A DNA stretch of 64,000 nt from CALBPI01 sp039821645 (GCA_039821645.1 JBCBNU010000008.1:3183-67182), one strand, 5' to 3'. Counted from the stretch's first letter, positions 52,575-61,950 are shown. Notes: generated by a model not told the origin, from the sequence alone. Made by a program: numbers and translations.

Positions 52575-53012
52575 ATGATGTCGACAACCACCGCACACGG
52601 GTTGTTTTGTGCCCGTGCAACGCTCGTCGGCGCTGCAGCGCTGCTGTCCGTTATGCTTGCCGCCTGTGGTGGCGGTGGCGGCGGTAACCCGGATAGCCGC
52701 ACGGTTAGCACAGGCTCACCGAGCGGCTCCGGTGGTACCCCACCGCCGACGAACGGAAACATTGAGGTCGCGTGGACCCCGCCAACGGCGAAGGTCGACG
52801 GAACGGCGCTCACCGATCTTGCGGGGTATCGTTTCTATCTCGGTCGCGAGAGCGGGCGATACAGCGAAATGGTTCCGGTCAACAATCCTGGGCTCTCGCG
52901 ATTGGTTCTGGAAAACCTCGAGGGCGGTACGTGGTTCGTGGCAATGACCTCCATGCGTCGCAATGGCGTGGAGAGTGATCTATCTAACGAGGTGGCAAAA
53001 TCCACCAACTAA
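52575..53012 (+). CDS. Small fibronectin-III lipoprotein
   Basis: A 145-residue lipoprotein (lipobox LAAC, Cys31, then a Gly-rich linker) with one fibronectin-III domain (VAWTPPTAKVDGTALTDLAGYRFYLG to NEVAKSTN). It is clearly homologous to the C-terminal domain of the preceding, larger lipoprotein, sharing the WTPPT, LGYxxYxG and GTWxVAMTS-type pattern. GGAGG lies 8 bases before the ATG. No riboswitch was seen in its own 200-base leader; it may be expressed separately or by read-through. Confidence 0.7.
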   Translation: MMSTTTAHGLFCARATLVGAAALLSVMLAACGGGGGGNPDSRTVSTGSPSGSGGTPPPTNGNIEVAWTPPTAKVDGTALTDLAGYRFYLGRESGRYSEMVPVNNPGLSRLVLENLEGGTWFVAMTSMRRNGVESDLSNEVAKSTN

Positions 53013-53016
53013 AGCC

Positions 53017-54153
53017 CTAGTCAACCGCATCCTGCAGTACGCAGACGGTCTGGTCGATGTCGACATTCTTGACGTGCGAGTGAATCGGCAGCGTCAATAT
53101 CCGATCCGCAAAGTCGCTAGCACTTCCCAGCGAATCCTGCACAACGACATGTTCGTTAGTGCCGGGAATCTCATTCACAGGACGCGGATATAGCCGAGTT
53201 GCCCCGAGCCCAAGGCGCTCAAGGCGATTGAGTGCAAACTCCCGAGCCTCAGATGAAGGCGCCAAGACGGTGTAACGCAACAGGCTGCGTGATGCATCCG
53301 CTTTGCACTCGCTGGGCAAGTCGCGCCATTCGGGCACTGACGAGAGACCTGCGGACCATAAGGCGCGCCGTGCTTCGAAATCAGTTGCCCGAAGATGTTG
53401 CGCTATGCCTGTGGCCACCGCAGCAATGCCGCCAGCATCCAACGTCGCCAGGCGGTGGAGCGGGTGGAAAACCGTCTCGCCGATGCTGAGACCCGGCAGC
53501 CGGAGCAACACCGAGTAGGCGCGAGGGTGAATCAACAGATTGTAGGCGAGACGCTTCAGCGCCGAGGGCGCCGAAACAGCGCCGCTCGTCGCAACGCCTT
53601 CCACAGACGCTTCCAGCGCACTATCAGCAACCCATAGCGCACCGCCGACCAAGGCGCTGGCCGGTTTGCCACGGCCGAAGCTGAATACCAGTGCATCCGA
53701 GCAGCGCATCGCGATATCGCTTGGCGGATATGCCTGGCAGTGGTCATAAACCAGAGGCAGACCCACCGAGTCACAAAGGACACGCAGATCAGCCAGACGC
53801 TCGTCGATGCCTTGGAAATTCACGGCAACCAACGCGACCGCGTTCGGGCTCAGCGCACCCTTAAGCGCGGTCAGCGACATCCAGGGTCGGTCGCGCTCAA
53901 GGTCAACAAGTACCGCCTTAGCACCTGCAAAAGCGATAGCGCTAACGACATCGGGGCAAGTGTAGGCTGGCATGATGATTTCAGGTGTCCCTATCACCGA
54001 GCTGCGCTGGATGATTGCCTTCAGGATTGCGGCGAGCGCCATTGTCCCCGAGCCAAAGAAACTGAGATCACGCCCTGCCAGTGGCTCCAGGTCCGCACCG
54101 CCGCTTGCCGGTATCGCCTCGCCGACAGGCCTAAGCGCGCGCAAGTGCTTCAC
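53017..54153 (-). CDS. DegT/DnrJ/EryC1/StrS-type PLP-dependent enzyme
   Basis: A 378-residue fold-type I PLP protein of the sugar aminotransferase (DegT) family, with EIIMPAYTCPDVVSAIAFAGAKAVLVD, VYDHCQAYPPSD and SFGRGKPASALVGGALWV, in which the Lys before Pro is the likely PLP lysine. These enzymes aminate keto sugars or act as dehydratases in surface-sugar pathways. The start is GTG at 54153, 3 bases after the sulfotransferase stop, so it ends a leftward operon of polysaccharide genes. The substrate sugar is unknown. Confidence 0.75.
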   Translation of the reverse strand: MKHLRALRPVGEAIPASGGADLEPLAGRDLSFFGSGTMALAAILKAIIQRSSVIGTPEIIMPAYTCPDVVSAIAFAGAKAVLVDLERDRPWMSLTALKGALSPNAVALVAVNFQGIDERLADLRVLCDSVGLPLVYDHCQAYPPSDIAMRCSDALVFSFGRGKPASALVGGALWVADSALEASVEGVATSGAVSAPSALKRLAYNLLIHPRAYSVLLRLPGLSIGETVFHPLHRLATLDAGGIAAVATGIAQHLRATDFEARRALWSAGLSSVPEWRDLPSECKADASRSLLRYTVLAPSSEAREFALNRLERLGLGATRLYPRPVNEIPGTNEHVVVQDSLGSASDFADRILTLPIHSHVKNVDIDQTVCVLQDAVD

Positions 54154-54156
54154 CCG

Positions 54157-54768
54157 TCATCGATCGCCTCGGCCGAACCATCGAACCAGCCGGCGACGGA
54201 TACGCTTCAGGATTGGCTCTGCCCGCCGTGATTCGGCGGTATTCGCGCGTGGAAATGGTTTAGCGGGCACCTGATGCCCAAGAAAGCCGCATAACGCTTG
54301 CCATCCATCTCCCGCAGTCAAGTCCATGATCAGCAAATCGTCGGGCCGGTCTTTAAAGTACTCACGAACTTCTTGCCCGTGTTGCCGGTAACGTTCGAGG
54401 TAAATCGATTCATTACCCTCTGGAGCACCTGCATCGGCACCGTAGATCATCTTGCGCATGGGAGTTGTTCGGGTACCAAAGTGCTTCACCTGGCTTCGAA
54501 CCCATCCGTCAGCATCACGCTCGGTCAGGACAAATTTGCTGCCGGGATAACGCGCATCCAGCTCTTTGAAAACGATCGGCCAAGGGTTGTCCTGAAACGC
54601 ATCGTACTCGGTAACGGCCTGCTCGATGATCGACCAGAGGTTCTCGGCAATATCCGGATCATGCACGCCGTTCGGCCCGGTTACTCGATACCCGAGTTCG
54701 CGCAGCGCCACCGTCATACTGGAGGTGCCGGTCTTGTGAAACCCGATGCAGAAAACCTTGGCCTTCAT
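54157..54768 (-). CDS. P-loop sulfotransferase (Sulfotransfer_4-like)
   Basis: A 203-residue cytosolic sulfotransferase that would move sulfate from PAPS. The 5'-phosphosulfate loop is FCIGFHKTGTSSM at the N-terminus, and a 3'-phosphate region is LTERDADGWVRSQVKHF. The shape matches the small Sulfotransfer_4 group (MKAKVFCIGFHKTGTSS). GGGGAG 8 bases before ATG at 54768 fixes the start; the longer frame starting at 54858 overlaps the glycosyltransferase gene. It sits between a glycosyltransferase and a DegT gene, so the acceptor is likely a glycan or lipid-linked sugar. Confidence 0.78.
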   Translation of the reverse strand: MKAKVFCIGFHKTGTSSMTVALRELGYRVTGPNGVHDPDIAENLWSIIEQAVTEYDAFQDNPWPIVFKELDARYPGSKFVLTERDADGWVRSQVKHFGTRTTPMRKMIYGADAGAPEGNESIYLERYRQHGQEVREYFKDRPDDLLIMDLTAGDGWQALCGFLGHQVPAKPFPRANTAESRRAEPILKRIRRRLVRWFGRGDR

Positions 54769-54781
54769 CACTCTAGCTCCC

Positions 54782-55915
54782 CTACCGCACCGACGGCTTC
54801 CACGTCGTGATTCGCTTCCCGCGAACAAACTGAATCGCGGCGAGCCCGATTGCCGCATTCACCTGGGCAAAGAAGAACACGACGCGCATCAGCCCACTTT
54901 CACGCAATACGGGGGCAACCCAGGCCATCAATGCCGCGCCGTAGAACAGCAATTGCGCGACCAAGGCCAGCAGGACCAAAGGGGACTTCGGTACAAGCAA
55001 TGTCGAGACAGCCAGTGCGAGGAGAAACCACGGGACCAGCCAGCGCATGATCTTGTGACTCCACACTTGAAACGCGAACCAACCCATCTTCGGGAAGCTC
55101 AACACCACAGGAGCACGCGCCACTGCAGTCATCCCTCGAATCACCGTGCGCACCTTGCGCTGAAACTCTTTCGCAGGATTCTTGATGTCTTTGTAGACGC
55201 CGATCACCGCCGGACTGGACACCGCGACGAGACCCTGGCGGGCGCAATTGAGTGCCGTGTTGAAGTCGCTGGGCGACACAATATCCCAGTCACGACACAC
55301 GCTTGCTCGCGCTGCGAAAAAAGAGCCACTCAGTCCCACCAGCCCGGCCAATCGAGACTCCTGCGCCCTCAGCCACATCTCATAGCGTACGTACAATCCT
55401 TCGCCGGCCACCTCACCATCATCGGTGATAAAGCGGTCTTCGCTCGAAACCGCGCCGACGGTTGGGTCACGAAATACGTCGACGAGATTGCGGATGGCTT
55501 CCACCGGAACCGACGTTGCTGCATCCGAAAACACGAGGATGTCGCCTGTCGCCGCCTTGACCGCAAGCGATTGCGCGTACTCTTTACCAAGATGCTCGTC
55601 GGCGCGAACCAAAGTGACCCCTTCAGTGCGGCTGACAATCTCATCGGTTTCATCTGTCGAACAATCCGATGCGACGAGAATCTCAAATCGATCATCGGGA
55701 TAATCGATAGCGAGGCTATTGGCGAGCTTCTCCTCGATACGGGCCGCTTCATTGTGCGCCGCGATAATCAATGTCACCGAAGGTAGCGCGTCTTCCGTTG
55801 CAGCACCGGGCTCGCGCTTCGGCAACAACATCAGAATCAGGGGGTACAGGAAGTAGCTATAGACGGCACAAATCGCCAAAAAAACCACCAGCGCATCGGT
55901 CCAAAATGTACTCAT
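54782..55915 (-). CDS. Membrane-associated family 2 glycosyltransferase
   Basis: A 377-residue GT2 enzyme. An N-terminal helix (ALVVFLAICAVYSYFLY) anchors it; the GT-A domain has SVTLIIAAHNEAARIEEKL, ILVASDCSTDET and DILVFSDAAT (metal-binding DxD-like DA), and ends with three or four C-terminal membrane helices. It builds part of a polysaccharide or lipid-linked glycan at the inner membrane. GGAG lies 9 bases ahead of ATG 55915, and the sulfotransferase stop overlaps by 4 bases (ATGA), so the pair is coupled. Confidence 0.85.
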   Translation of the reverse strand: MSTFWTDALVVFLAICAVYSYFLYPLILMLLPKREPGAATEDALPSVTLIIAAHNEAARIEEKLANSLAIDYPDDRFEILVASDCSTDETDEIVSRTEGVTLVRADEHLGKEYAQSLAVKAATGDILVFSDAATSVPVEAIRNLVDVFRDPTVGAVSSEDRFITDDGEVAGEGLYVRYEMWLRAQESRLAGLVGLSGSFFAARASVCRDWDIVSPSDFNTALNCARQGLVAVSSPAVIGVYKDIKNPAKEFQRKVRTVIRGMTAVARAPVVLSFPKMGWFAFQVWSHKIMRWLVPWFLLALAVSTLLVPKSPLVLLALVAQLLFYGAALMAWVAPVLRESGLMRVVFFFAQVNAAIGLAAIQFVRGKRITTWKPSVR

Positions 55916-56793
55916 CTGCGTGTACTCCAATGGGACAAATCACGCTCGATCAGTTTTCCAAGCAGGGCCACTTCCGGTGCAAACTCTGCGCGCAGTTGCG
56001 CTGCGAATTTCGGATCGCGTTGCGGCGTGCTGACGCCGCGGCGGTTGAATGCCCGCAACCGCTGTCCCAGCCCGAGCGACTGAATACCGAGCAGGCGCTT
56101 TGCGCCGCTGAGGCTTCGGCTCACCCACGCCGGTGGTCTGCGCACAAAGTGCTCCAGAGCTCGCGACTTATGCCCCTTTCGCGCGTTGTAAGCAGAAGCG
56201 TCCTCAATCGTGTGAGACGGCAGATCAAGGAAACGAAGTACTTCGGAGTACTGCTGCACAGAATCTGCCTTCAGATCCTCGAACACAACAAAGTGGATTT
56301 GTTCTCTTGGCACACGAGACAGGAGACGTTCGACCTGGGATCCCAATGCACACGCTGCCCGATAGTTTCGAATGCGCCCCGGCTCGTTCGGTTGCGCCAT
56401 CCAGGCACGCTCCGGCGATGCCTCGGACTCTGACATGTTGTAGAGAAACTGCGAATGCAGCGAAAAAAACATATCCGCGGGATCACGCAGCATCACCACT
56501 AGCTTTGCATCCGGCCGAAACCGCAGAATGTTGTCAACCGCTGTCTCAGAAAACAAATACCAGGTGGATGCCTCCCCCATCCGAGTGGCAGAAGGATCGG
56601 CGTTTTCAAAGAGTGCAAGGTAATCCCGTTCTGTCTGCACCGTCCGCATCTTCGGAAGATCCGTCGAAAAGAAGTTTGGCTCCTTGGGCTTGCACACAAA
56701 AACGTTGGGATGCCGATCGAGGTAGACCCACATCGAGCTCGTACCAGACTTGGGCGCGCCGATGATAAAGAACTCGGGTTTCAAACTGCCCAC
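55912..56793 (-). CDS. Sulfotransferase (heparan-sulfate-type, Sulfotransfer_1)
   Basis: A 293-residue PAPS-dependent sulfotransferase. The 5'-PSB loop is IIGAPKSGTSSMWVYL near the N-terminus, and the 3'-PB region is VVMLRDPADMFFSLHSQF; TWYLFSETAVDNILR lies between. This is the group that sulfates sugars and glycans. The start is GTG at 56793. It belongs to a leftward operon of sulfotransferases and glycosyltransferases, so the acceptor is probably the locus polysaccharide. Confidence 0.86.
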   Translation of the reverse strand: MGSLKPEFFIIGAPKSGTSSMWVYLDRHPNVFVCKPKEPNFFSTDLPKMRTVQTERDYLALFENADPSATRMGEASTWYLFSETAVDNILRFRPDAKLVVMLRDPADMFFSLHSQFLYNMSESEASPERAWMAQPNEPGRIRNYRAACALGSQVERLLSRVPREQIHFVVFEDLKADSVQQYSEVLRFLDLPSHTIEDASAYNARKGHKSRALEHFVRRPPAWVSRSLSGAKRLLGIQSLGLGQRLRAFNRRGVSTPQRDPKFAAQLRAEFAPEVALLGKLIERDLSHWSTRR

Positions 56794-56802
56794 CGATTCG
56801 CC

Positions 56803-57636
56803 CTATAAAATTTCATAACCAAAGTGACGAAGGGAGTCACCAGCAACTCGATTCACTATCGCGATTTGTTCAGGAGTCAGCTTCTCGATGCTGATTTGAT
56901 TCATGTTTCGAACCGCTTCTTTGCGTTCATGAATCGCCAGCGCCTCCGGACGATAGAAACCCTGCGTCGTATTGAGACCCGCAAACTCGGCGACCCGCGC
57001 CAGCGCCGCTTCAGGGTCTTCGCACAGATCCTCATACTTCAGCCACATGAGGTTATCGAGGTGTTCAGCATCCTCGAGCAAGACGTCGTTGCCACGCGCC
57101 CACTGACGCGCTGACATTTCGATTGGCCAGCCTTCATCGAAGTGCTTCGGATCCCCCTTACGGGTAATGCCCTCAGCCACGGCGTACCCATTCCTGACCA
57201 GCGCCACGAAGTACGCATCCTTGAAGTGCGCCTGCAGCCACCGAGTCCGAGCGGAATTGGGCGGTGACTTCTCCATGAACACTTCGCCCTGCCCGCGCGC
57301 GCGCATGCCCCACTCGCGTTTGATGCGCACCGCGTCGGGTCCGGCATCGTGTTCGGTGAGACGGAAAAGGGACTCTTTTTCAACCCACATCCGTGGCACA
57401 CCGATCGCATAGTCCTTGACGAGCTGATCGGTGATGAAGTGTCCTTCGGTCGGCAGCGAACGTATTTCCGGGTGGCGAGACAACAATTCAGCGAGGAGCG
57501 TGGTCCCCGAGTTGTAGCAACCGACAAGAAACAACCATCTCTTCGGCGATGGAACAGGCGTCAGCGCAATTCGCACCTCTCGCCACATATTGCCAAGGCT
57601 TTCCCGGAATACCGATTTGAGTCGTGTCCCAGCCAT
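56803..57636 (-). CDS. Sulfotransferase (Sulfotransfer_3-like)
   Basis: A 277-residue sulfotransferase-fold protein. The 5'-PSB loop is FLVGCYNSGTTLLAELL, with Asn at the place where a Lys is usual, and the 3'-PB region is VALVRNGYAVAEG. Length and order match the Sulfotransfer_3 group, otherwise diverse in substrate. The Lys-to-Asn change leaves activity uncertain, although some family members tolerate it. It heads the leftward operon, divergent from two further sulfotransferase genes. Confidence 0.78.
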   Translation of the reverse strand: MAGTRLKSVFRESLGNMWREVRIALTPVPSPKRWLFLVGCYNSGTTLLAELLSRHPEIRSLPTEGHFITDQLVKDYAIGVPRMWVEKESLFRLTEHDAGPDAVRIKREWGMRARGQGEVFMEKSPPNSARTRWLQAHFKDAYFVALVRNGYAVAEGITRKGDPKHFDEGWPIEMSARQWARGNDVLLEDAEHLDNLMWLKYEDLCEDPEAALARVAEFAGLNTTQGFYRPEALAIHERKEAVRNMNQISIEKLTPEQIAIVNRVAGDSLRHFGYEIL

Positions 57637-57748
57637 AACGCGCGCACAACGCCCCTCATAAAAAACTCGCGAACTTTAGCCTATCCGCGCAGCGCCCGCT
57701 ATGTTACAAAGCGCGTTTTTATAAGGTTCGAAAAGCGGAACGACGCGC

Positions 57749-58591
57749 ATGTATATCAGCGAAAAACTCGCGTTCGTCGAACTGCATAAGACCGGCGGGT
57801 CGCATATCGGTCGTTGGCTCGCGAAAACCTTACCGGGCGAGCAGATCGGCAAACATAATCGTCTCGCACCGGAGCACTATGACAAATTCGTCGTTGGCTC
57901 CGTACGTAACCCCTGGGATTGGTACGTCTCGCTCTGGGCCTACGGCTGCTCATCACGCGGCAGCGTCTGGAAGCAAACAACAGACGCCCCGAACTGGGCC
58001 TACTATCGACGCTCTCTTCACCGCGAAATGGGCCGGCGACGGACGGGGCCAGCAATCGCTATACGTCAATGGTTCAACGATCGGCGTAAACCGCGAAGTG
58101 AGTGGCAGCGCACCTATAGTGACTCGAGCAATCCCGCTGCTTTCCAACGCTGGCTCAAGATGATGCTCAATCCCGGCCGAAGTCTTGATCTGCGCGAGGG
58201 CTACGGGTTTTCCTGGGTAGCCGAGCGGGCCGGCTTGATGAGCTATCGATACATCAAATTATTCACCAGCATCGGCGACGCGCTCTACCAAACGAGGCAT
58301 CAAGAGCCCATCGATGTGTTAATTGATCGTCTGGGATTTGTAGACGCGTTTGTGCGGACCGAGCAACTGGAGCCCGACCTGGTCGCTGCCATTGAGACTG
58401 CGCAGATCGGACTATCGTCCGAACAACGCACGGCAATTCTCGAATCCGGCGCACAGAAGACCAATACCTCTGATCGTCGATCAGCAGGCTTCTACTACGA
58501 CCCGGCAACGATCAAGCTCGTTGCAGAGCGCGAGCGCGTGATTATTGAGCGTCACGGTTACACACCGCCCGAACTTGAGAGCGCCCTATGA
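57749..58591 (+). CDS. Sulfotransferase (Sulfotransfer_2-like)
   Basis: A 280-residue protein with LAFVELHKTGGSHIGRWL as the 5'-PSB loop and VGSVRNPWDWYVSLWAYG as the 3'-PB region; the latter is the hallmark of carbohydrate sulfotransferase family 2. Its C-terminal half is less conserved. It overlaps the following sulfotransferase gene by 4 bases (ATGA). It is divergent from the leftward operon and so shares a 112-base control spacer with it. Confidence 0.78.
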   Translation: MYISEKLAFVELHKTGGSHIGRWLAKTLPGEQIGKHNRLAPEHYDKFVVGSVRNPWDWYVSLWAYGCSSRGSVWKQTTDAPNWAYYRRSLHREMGRRRTGPAIAIRQWFNDRRKPRSEWQRTYSDSSNPAAFQRWLKMMLNPGRSLDLREGYGFSWVAERAGLMSYRYIKLFTSIGDALYQTRHQEPIDVLIDRLGFVDAFVRTEQLEPDLVAAIETAQIGLSSEQRTAILESGAQKTNTSDRRSAGFYYDPATIKLVAERERVIIERHGYTPPELESAL

Positions 58592-59358
58592 GTTTTCTCA
58601 AAGTCGCCTACGAGCGCTTGCTCGATGAGGAAACCCGGAAACGGATTTACAAGTGGCGGCACCCGGAACACTTCCAAAGAATGCGCGAACAGGTGAATCC
58701 CTCCGAGAAGGGTAATTTTTCACTAAAGCCATTCGACGAGCATCAATGCATCTTCGTGCATATCACCAAATCGGCGGGCACATCGGTGGCCTTGGCACTA
58801 TTCGACCACCTGCCCTATCACCACACTGCACGGGACTACCGCGTGATCTACGGTCGAGACACCTTCGAGCGTTACTTCAAGTTTGCGTTCGTTCGTAATC
58901 CGTGGGATCGCCTGTATTCAGCGTACTCATACCTTCGCGGTGGAGGTTGGGATGAACACGATCAAGTATGGGCTGAAGAGCACCTGGCCCGCTTCACATC
59001 GTTTGAAGAATTCATACTTACGGCATTCTCTTGGCAGTGGCTCAGCCGACATCTGCACTTCAAGACTCAAATCGACTTTATCGGTGATCGACGACAACAA
59101 CCGATGATCGACCATCTAATGTACTTCGAAACGCTGACGACAGACTTCAACCATCTCGCACAGAAGCTGTCGCTTGACGCGCGCCTTGAACACCGAAACC
59201 CCTCTGCCCGGGCTGGCTATAAAGAAGTCTACACGCCCGAGATGATCGCGGTGGTAGAACGGGTTTATGCTGACGACATCCGGACCTTCGGGTACGACTT
59301 CGAAGGCATCGTGAACAGAACTCGGGTTGTCGACGGCGCCTGGACTCGCGATGACTGA
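58588..59358 (+). CDS. Sulfotransferase family 2 protein
   Basis: A 256-residue PAPS-dependent sulfotransferase of the carbohydrate type: IFVHITKSAGTSVALALF is the 5'-PSB loop, and FKFAFVRNPWDRLYSAYSYL the 3'-PB region. QIDFIG with MYFETLTTDF follows the family pattern. It overlaps both its neighbours (4 bases upstream, 8 bases with the next glycosyltransferase), so it lies in a tight operon. The acceptor is expected to be a nascent polysaccharide or glycolipid. Confidence 0.85.
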   Translation: MSFLKVAYERLLDEETRKRIYKWRHPEHFQRMREQVNPSEKGNFSLKPFDEHQCIFVHITKSAGTSVALALFDHLPYHHTARDYRVIYGRDTFERYFKFAFVRNPWDRLYSAYSYLRGGGWDEHDQVWAEEHLARFTSFEEFILTAFSWQWLSRHLHFKTQIDFIGDRRQQPMIDHLMYFETLTTDFNHLAQKLSLDARLEHRNPSARAGYKEVYTPEMIAVVERVYADDIRTFGYDFEGIVNRTRVVDGAWTRDD

Positions 59359-60478
59359 CTCCCGGCCTGGGTTCCTACTGGTTGCGAATTGGCCATCGGA
59401 TGTAGGCTTTGCCTGGTGGTTGATGGAGAGCTACTGGGCAGCACTGGCCAACCACTACCACCCCGACTTCCGAATGGTACTGGCGTTTCCGAAAATCAAC
59501 GAAATTCCAGCGGTGATTCGCAATGCGCCGATCGACACAGTCGAATACGCCTTCGGGCGGAACGCGATCGGCCTCGACCTTCAGTTCCTGCAGCGGCACC
59601 GGATTCGGGAGATTTACTTTAGCGACCGCCCAAACATTGACGCTCGTTACTTGCGCTATCGACGCGCTGGCGTCCAACACATTATTACGCACGATCACAC
59701 CCCCGGACTGCGCACGCCTCCGACGGGCCTCAAACGAGTCTTGAAATGGTCAAGGGCACGAATCCCGGGGCTTGTTTGCGATGCTGCGATCGGCGCTACG
59801 GAGTTTGTCCGACAGCGCACCATCGACACGAATCTCTTGCCAGCCGAAAAGTGCTTCGCCGTGCCGAACGGACTTCCGGCAGCGCAAGCACTAACGCCGC
59901 GGAATCCGGTCGAGGAATTCGCGCTCGACCCTGATGCGGTGCACATGGTTATGACAGCGAGAGCCAATCCCTACAAAGGTCTACGGTTTGTACTCGACTG
60001 CCTTGCCAGGTTTCGACGTACCGAATCCGTCGACCTTCAGTTCACGCTTTTGGGAGATGGGCCCATGCTGAACGAATTGATGACGCTGGCCGCCGATCAC
60101 GATATCGCTGACGCGTGCCACTTCCCAGGCTATGTAGACGGCGTCAGTGCATTGCTGCCCGGCTTTGATTTTGCGATTCATCCGTCTAAGGGTGAAGTCG
60201 GATACTCACTCGCGATCCTCGAGTACATGCGAGCGGGCTTGGCGACGCTCGTGCCCGACAACCCATCCGTTTGCGGCGCAACCACCCATGGACAAACGGG
60301 TCTTATCTTTCGTGAAGGCGACCAGGACGCTTGCATCGCGGCGATGAAAGCCATGGCGTGCGATCCAGCCTACCGCTCCGAACTCGGTGAGGCAGCAAGA
60401 ATCGACGAAAGACGCTACTCACTAGCTAACGCACACAAGCGACTACTGGAAATTGTCGAAACGACACTCTCGCGTTAG
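59351..60478 (+). CDS. Family 4-like (GT-B) glycosyltransferase
   Basis: A 375-residue GT-B glycosyltransferase. The acceptor half is diverged; the donor half has VMTARANPYKGLRFVLDCL, FTLLGDGPMLNELM, FPGYVDGVSALLPGFDFAIHPSKGEVGYSLAILEYMRAGLATLVPD and TGLIFREGD, the GT4 layout with the E-x7-E-type region (EVGYSLAILE). It adds a sugar in polysaccharide assembly. ATG at 59351 overlaps the sulfotransferase stop. It converges on the flippase gene with 4 bases shared. Confidence 0.83.
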   Translation: MTDSRPGFLLVANWPSDVGFAWWLMESYWAALANHYHPDFRMVLAFPKINEIPAVIRNAPIDTVEYAFGRNAIGLDLQFLQRHRIREIYFSDRPNIDARYLRYRRAGVQHIITHDHTPGLRTPPTGLKRVLKWSRARIPGLVCDAAIGATEFVRQRTIDTNLLPAEKCFAVPNGLPAAQALTPRNPVEEFALDPDAVHMVMTARANPYKGLRFVLDCLARFRRTESVDLQFTLLGDGPMLNELMTLAADHDIADACHFPGYVDGVSALLPGFDFAIHPSKGEVGYSLAILEYMRAGLATLVPDNPSVCGATTHGQTGLIFREGDQDACIAAMKAMACDPAYRSELGEAARIDERRYSLANAHKRLLEIVETTLSR

Positions 60479-61950
60479 TGCCGACCAAGCTTCGCCAAAA
60501 GCGCGATACGCACCGATTTGAGATCGTCGCGGGTTGCAGGGTCTCGCTCCAGCATCCACCAAAGTGCTCCAAGCAGGAAAAGCCCCAGCGCGCACTTGCC
60601 CGCCGCACTGACCCATAGCGACATCTCCGCAAGAAAAAGTATGTCCAAGGCAACGACTGAAGCGCCGATGACGATAAACCAGAAAGCTGGGAAAAGCCGC
60701 ACTGAGATATCAAACGTGCGCTTTGCTACTGATGCTGTGATCAACAACATAAGAAACGCAGCGGCCACTGTCGCGTAGGCTGCCCCAAGATAGCCAAGCG
60801 CGGGGATCATTGCGATGTACATCACGGTCAGCAGCGCAGCAGATCCATACTTCAGTGTCGCAATGAGGTAGGTGCGCTCCGAAGCAAGGAAACTGACATT
60901 CAAGAACAGTGCGAGCTGCTTCAGAACGACGGAAAACGCTAATGGTGGGACTGCAAGTGAGGCCGTATGAAACGCCGGGTCTGCCATCACCCGGATAACG
61001 ATGTCCGCGAACAAACTGATCCCGGTAGCCATAACCACTAGCGCTGCCGAAAGCAGGGCATAGACCGACCGGTAGACCGGAGCGCCCCGATCATCGCGAC
61101 GCAGTAGCGCAAAACGCTCAGTCTGCCACCATTGATTGAACGGTTGCCAAATCAGGATCATCACAAGAGTGCTGAATCGCGCTGCAAGGTCATACAACCC
61201 CACCTCGGACAAACCACCGAAATAGCGAATCATGAACCGATTGGCAAAAGTGACGTAGACCGCTGCTGCACTGCCTACCCACAATGGCCAGCTGAAGCGA
61301 ATCAACCGTCGTGTTAGTGTCTTGCGGATGCGCCATCCACCCGTTTGGTAGATTGTGTAGACGCCCAAGACCAGACCGAAACCAGATGATGACAACACTG
61401 TACTAGCGACCACACCGGCAACGCCCCATTCAAGAAACACGACAAACCAGATGTTTAGCGACAAAGCGACGACAAGCTTTGTGAGTGAAACCGCCATAAA
61501 CAAGAAGGGTTTGTCGCGCAGTCGAATGTAAACCAATGCGTAGTTTTCGATGGCGACTGTGATCAGGGTGATGCCGTACAGCGCAACGAAGTGCCAGAGC
61601 GCGATATCGGCAAGGAATGCGTTCGCAAGCGGTCGTGACATTGCTGCGATCAGCAAGGCACCAATTCCGCTGGCGGTGATGGTAATCGCTAATGCAGTGC
61701 CGATGACCGTGCCGCGCTCCTTTTCGTCATCGTGCTCGTAGTAGAACTTTGGAATCGCAGAGGCAAACCGGGCACCGAGAACGAGCTCGAAAATCGAAAT
61801 CAACAGCGCCAACATCGCGACGATGCCGTAATCGCTTGGCGCGAGATAGCGCGTGTAGATGGGCAGCATCAAAAAGCCGACGATCTGGCGAATGATAGCG
61901 CCGGCGGAATAGATCCCGAGGTGTTTGGCAGCGTTCTTACGACGACCCAT
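60475..61950 (-). CDS. Wzx-type polysaccharide flippase (MOP superfamily)
   Basis: A 491-residue integral membrane protein with 12-14 hydrophobic helices and no enzyme motif. Opening GIYSAGAIIRQIVGFLMLPIYTRYLAPSDYGIVAM is typical of the polysaccharide transporter branch of the MOP superfamily, which flips lipid-linked oligosaccharides to the periplasm. It follows a GT4 gene by 5 bases in the same direction and ends against a convergent glycosyltransferase gene. It points to Wzx/Wzy-type polymer export; no Wzy polymerase was recognised in the window. Confidence 0.85.
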   Translation of the reverse strand: MGRRKNAAKHLGIYSAGAIIRQIVGFLMLPIYTRYLAPSDYGIVAMLALLISIFELVLGARFASAIPKFYYEHDDEKERGTVIGTALAITITASGIGALLIAAMSRPLANAFLADIALWHFVALYGITLITVAIENYALVYIRLRDKPFLFMAVSLTKLVVALSLNIWFVVFLEWGVAGVVASTVLSSSGFGLVLGVYTIYQTGGWRIRKTLTRRLIRFSWPLWVGSAAAVYVTFANRFMIRYFGGLSEVGLYDLAARFSTLVMILIWQPFNQWWQTERFALLRRDDRGAPVYRSVYALLSAALVVMATGISLFADIVIRVMADPAFHTASLAVPPLAFSVVLKQLALFLNVSFLASERTYLIATLKYGSAALLTVMYIAMIPALGYLGAAYATVAAAFLMLLITASVAKRTFDISVRLFPAFWFIVIGASVVALDILFLAEMSLWVSAAGKCALGLFLLGALWWMLERDPATRDDLKSVRIALLAKLGRH

